A stretch of 5,151 nucleotides of DNA from Stercoripulliclostridium_A sp045535235. GTDB lineage: Bacteria; Bacillota; Clostridia; Christensenellales; DTU072. Shown here one piece after another: positions 4,643-5,151 of the stretch (within the stretch, counting starts at the first letter, position 1; each line of letters starts with the position of its first letter). The translations under genes were made by a program, and so were the position numbers. Below the pieces are notes generated by a model. The model searched no databases and was not told where the DNA came from. It saw only the letters and a list, made by a program, of their open reading frames with translations. The DNA is taken from positions 1 through 5,151 of the forward strand of contig JAZSLG010000151.1 in NCBI GenBank assembly GCA_045535235.1, given 5' to 3'.

Positions 4643-5151
4643 ATGTTAGAAATCAATCATCTTTATAAAAAGTACATGAATAGTGAGCGTTTTTCCGTAG
4701 AAGACCTTAGCCTTTCTCTAAAACCGGGCGAAATTTTTGGTTTCTTGGGACAAAATGGCGCCGGTAAATCCACGACTATCAAATGTTTGACCGGTATCTA
4801 TCCTTTTAATTCCGGTTCTATTACCATTTGTGGCCACGATATTCAAAAGGATCCCATTAATGCTAAACTAAACATGGGATACGTTCCCGACAATCACTCT
4901 GTATATGAAAAGCTAACGGGTAGAGAGTACGTTAACTATACCGCCGATCTATACAAAGTTTCCAAGCGTGACCGTAACGAAAGATTTGAAAAATACGTTA
5001 ACCAATTCAAATTAATGAAGGCTGTTGACAATCAAATTAAGTCTTACTCCCATGGTATGAAGCAAAAAATTTGTATAATAGCCGCCCTTATTCATAATCC
5101 TAAACTCTGGGTATTGGACGAGCCTATGATGGGTCTTGACCATCAATCAAT
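4643..5151 (+). CDS. ABC transporter ATP-binding protein (N-terminal part, runs off the window)
   Basis: 169 complete residues from an ATG with AGGAG (4634-4638) 4 nt upstream; the frame is open to the window end. All nucleotide-binding motifs up to the D-loop are visible: Walker A GQNGAGKST (36-44), the Q-loop region GYVPDNHSVYEKLTGREY (79-96) with Asp83 in place of Gln, signature SYSHGMKQK (134-142), Walker B LWVLDEP (155-161) with catalytic Glu160, and D-loop GLD (164-166). The SHGMKQK signature and YEKLTGREY stretch are typical of ATPases paired with ABC-2-type permeases (drug, bacteriocin, lantibiotic or polysaccharide export, or Na+ export). Its membrane partner is expected just downstream, outside the window. 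Full-length relatives are about 230-310 residues. It acts at the inner face of the membrane. The substrate cannot be told. Confidence 0.93.
   Translation, partial: MLEINHLYKKYMNSERFSVEDLSLSLKPGEIFGFLGQNGAGKSTTIKCLTGIYPFNSGSITICGHDIQKDPINAKLNMGYVPDNHSVYEKLTGREYVNYTADLYKVSKRDRNERFEKYVNQFKLMKAVDNQIKSYSHGMKQKICIIAALIHNPKLWVLDEPMMGLDHQS

Overview
The window looks like a chromosomal segment of a low-GC, Gram-positive-type bacterium, most likely an uncultured gut member of the Clostridia. The reasons are AT-rich spacers, strong AGGAG-type ribosome binding sites, consensus sigma-A-like promoters, a short Bacillota-style NagB, a BspA-type leucine-rich-repeat protein and a tRNA gene with an encoded CCA. 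The standard bacterial code fits all genes. I see no transposase, phage gene, CRISPR array or obvious defence locus. This is an ordinary housekeeping and metabolic region with some unusual non-coding DNA.

Layout. At 1-274 (minus) is the N-terminal quarter of a fold-type I PLP aminotransferase. Its promoter starts inside the tail of the intrinsic terminator (323-368) of the next minus-strand gene. That gene, 395-2005, encodes a 536-residue protein with no signal peptide: an uncharacterised N-terminal domain, a polar linker and C-terminal BspA-like leucine-rich repeats. The spacer 2006-2312 has no gene. It holds the LRR gene's putative promoter, a 9-bp inverted repeat, a run of four hairpins (2172-2263) and a very long terminator palindrome. 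The palindrome abuts a tRNA-Thr(GGT) gene (2313-2388, minus) that has a perfect consensus promoter.

Divergent from the tRNA is a GlmS-like double-SIS protein (2529-3563, plus), a putative aminosugar-phosphate isomerase or deaminase. It converges on nagB (3668-4402, minus; glucosamine-6-phosphate deaminase), and one bidirectional terminator (3576-3605) can serve both genes. The nagB promoter carries an inverted repeat over its -10 box, a candidate operator. From 4643 to the window end runs the N-terminal part of an ABC transporter ATPase. Its promoter is strong and extremely AT-rich, and its leader contains a 21-bp alternating purine-pyrimidine, CG-rich tract.

Functionally, the SIS protein and NagB are probably linked in amino-sugar phosphate metabolism. 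The aminotransferase, LRR protein, tRNA and ABC protein each appear to be separate transcription units. I found no clear new multi-gene system. The best leads are the signal-less LRR protein, the hairpin array, the nagB operator candidate with its possible relative at the aminotransferase, and the alternating tract in the ABC leader.
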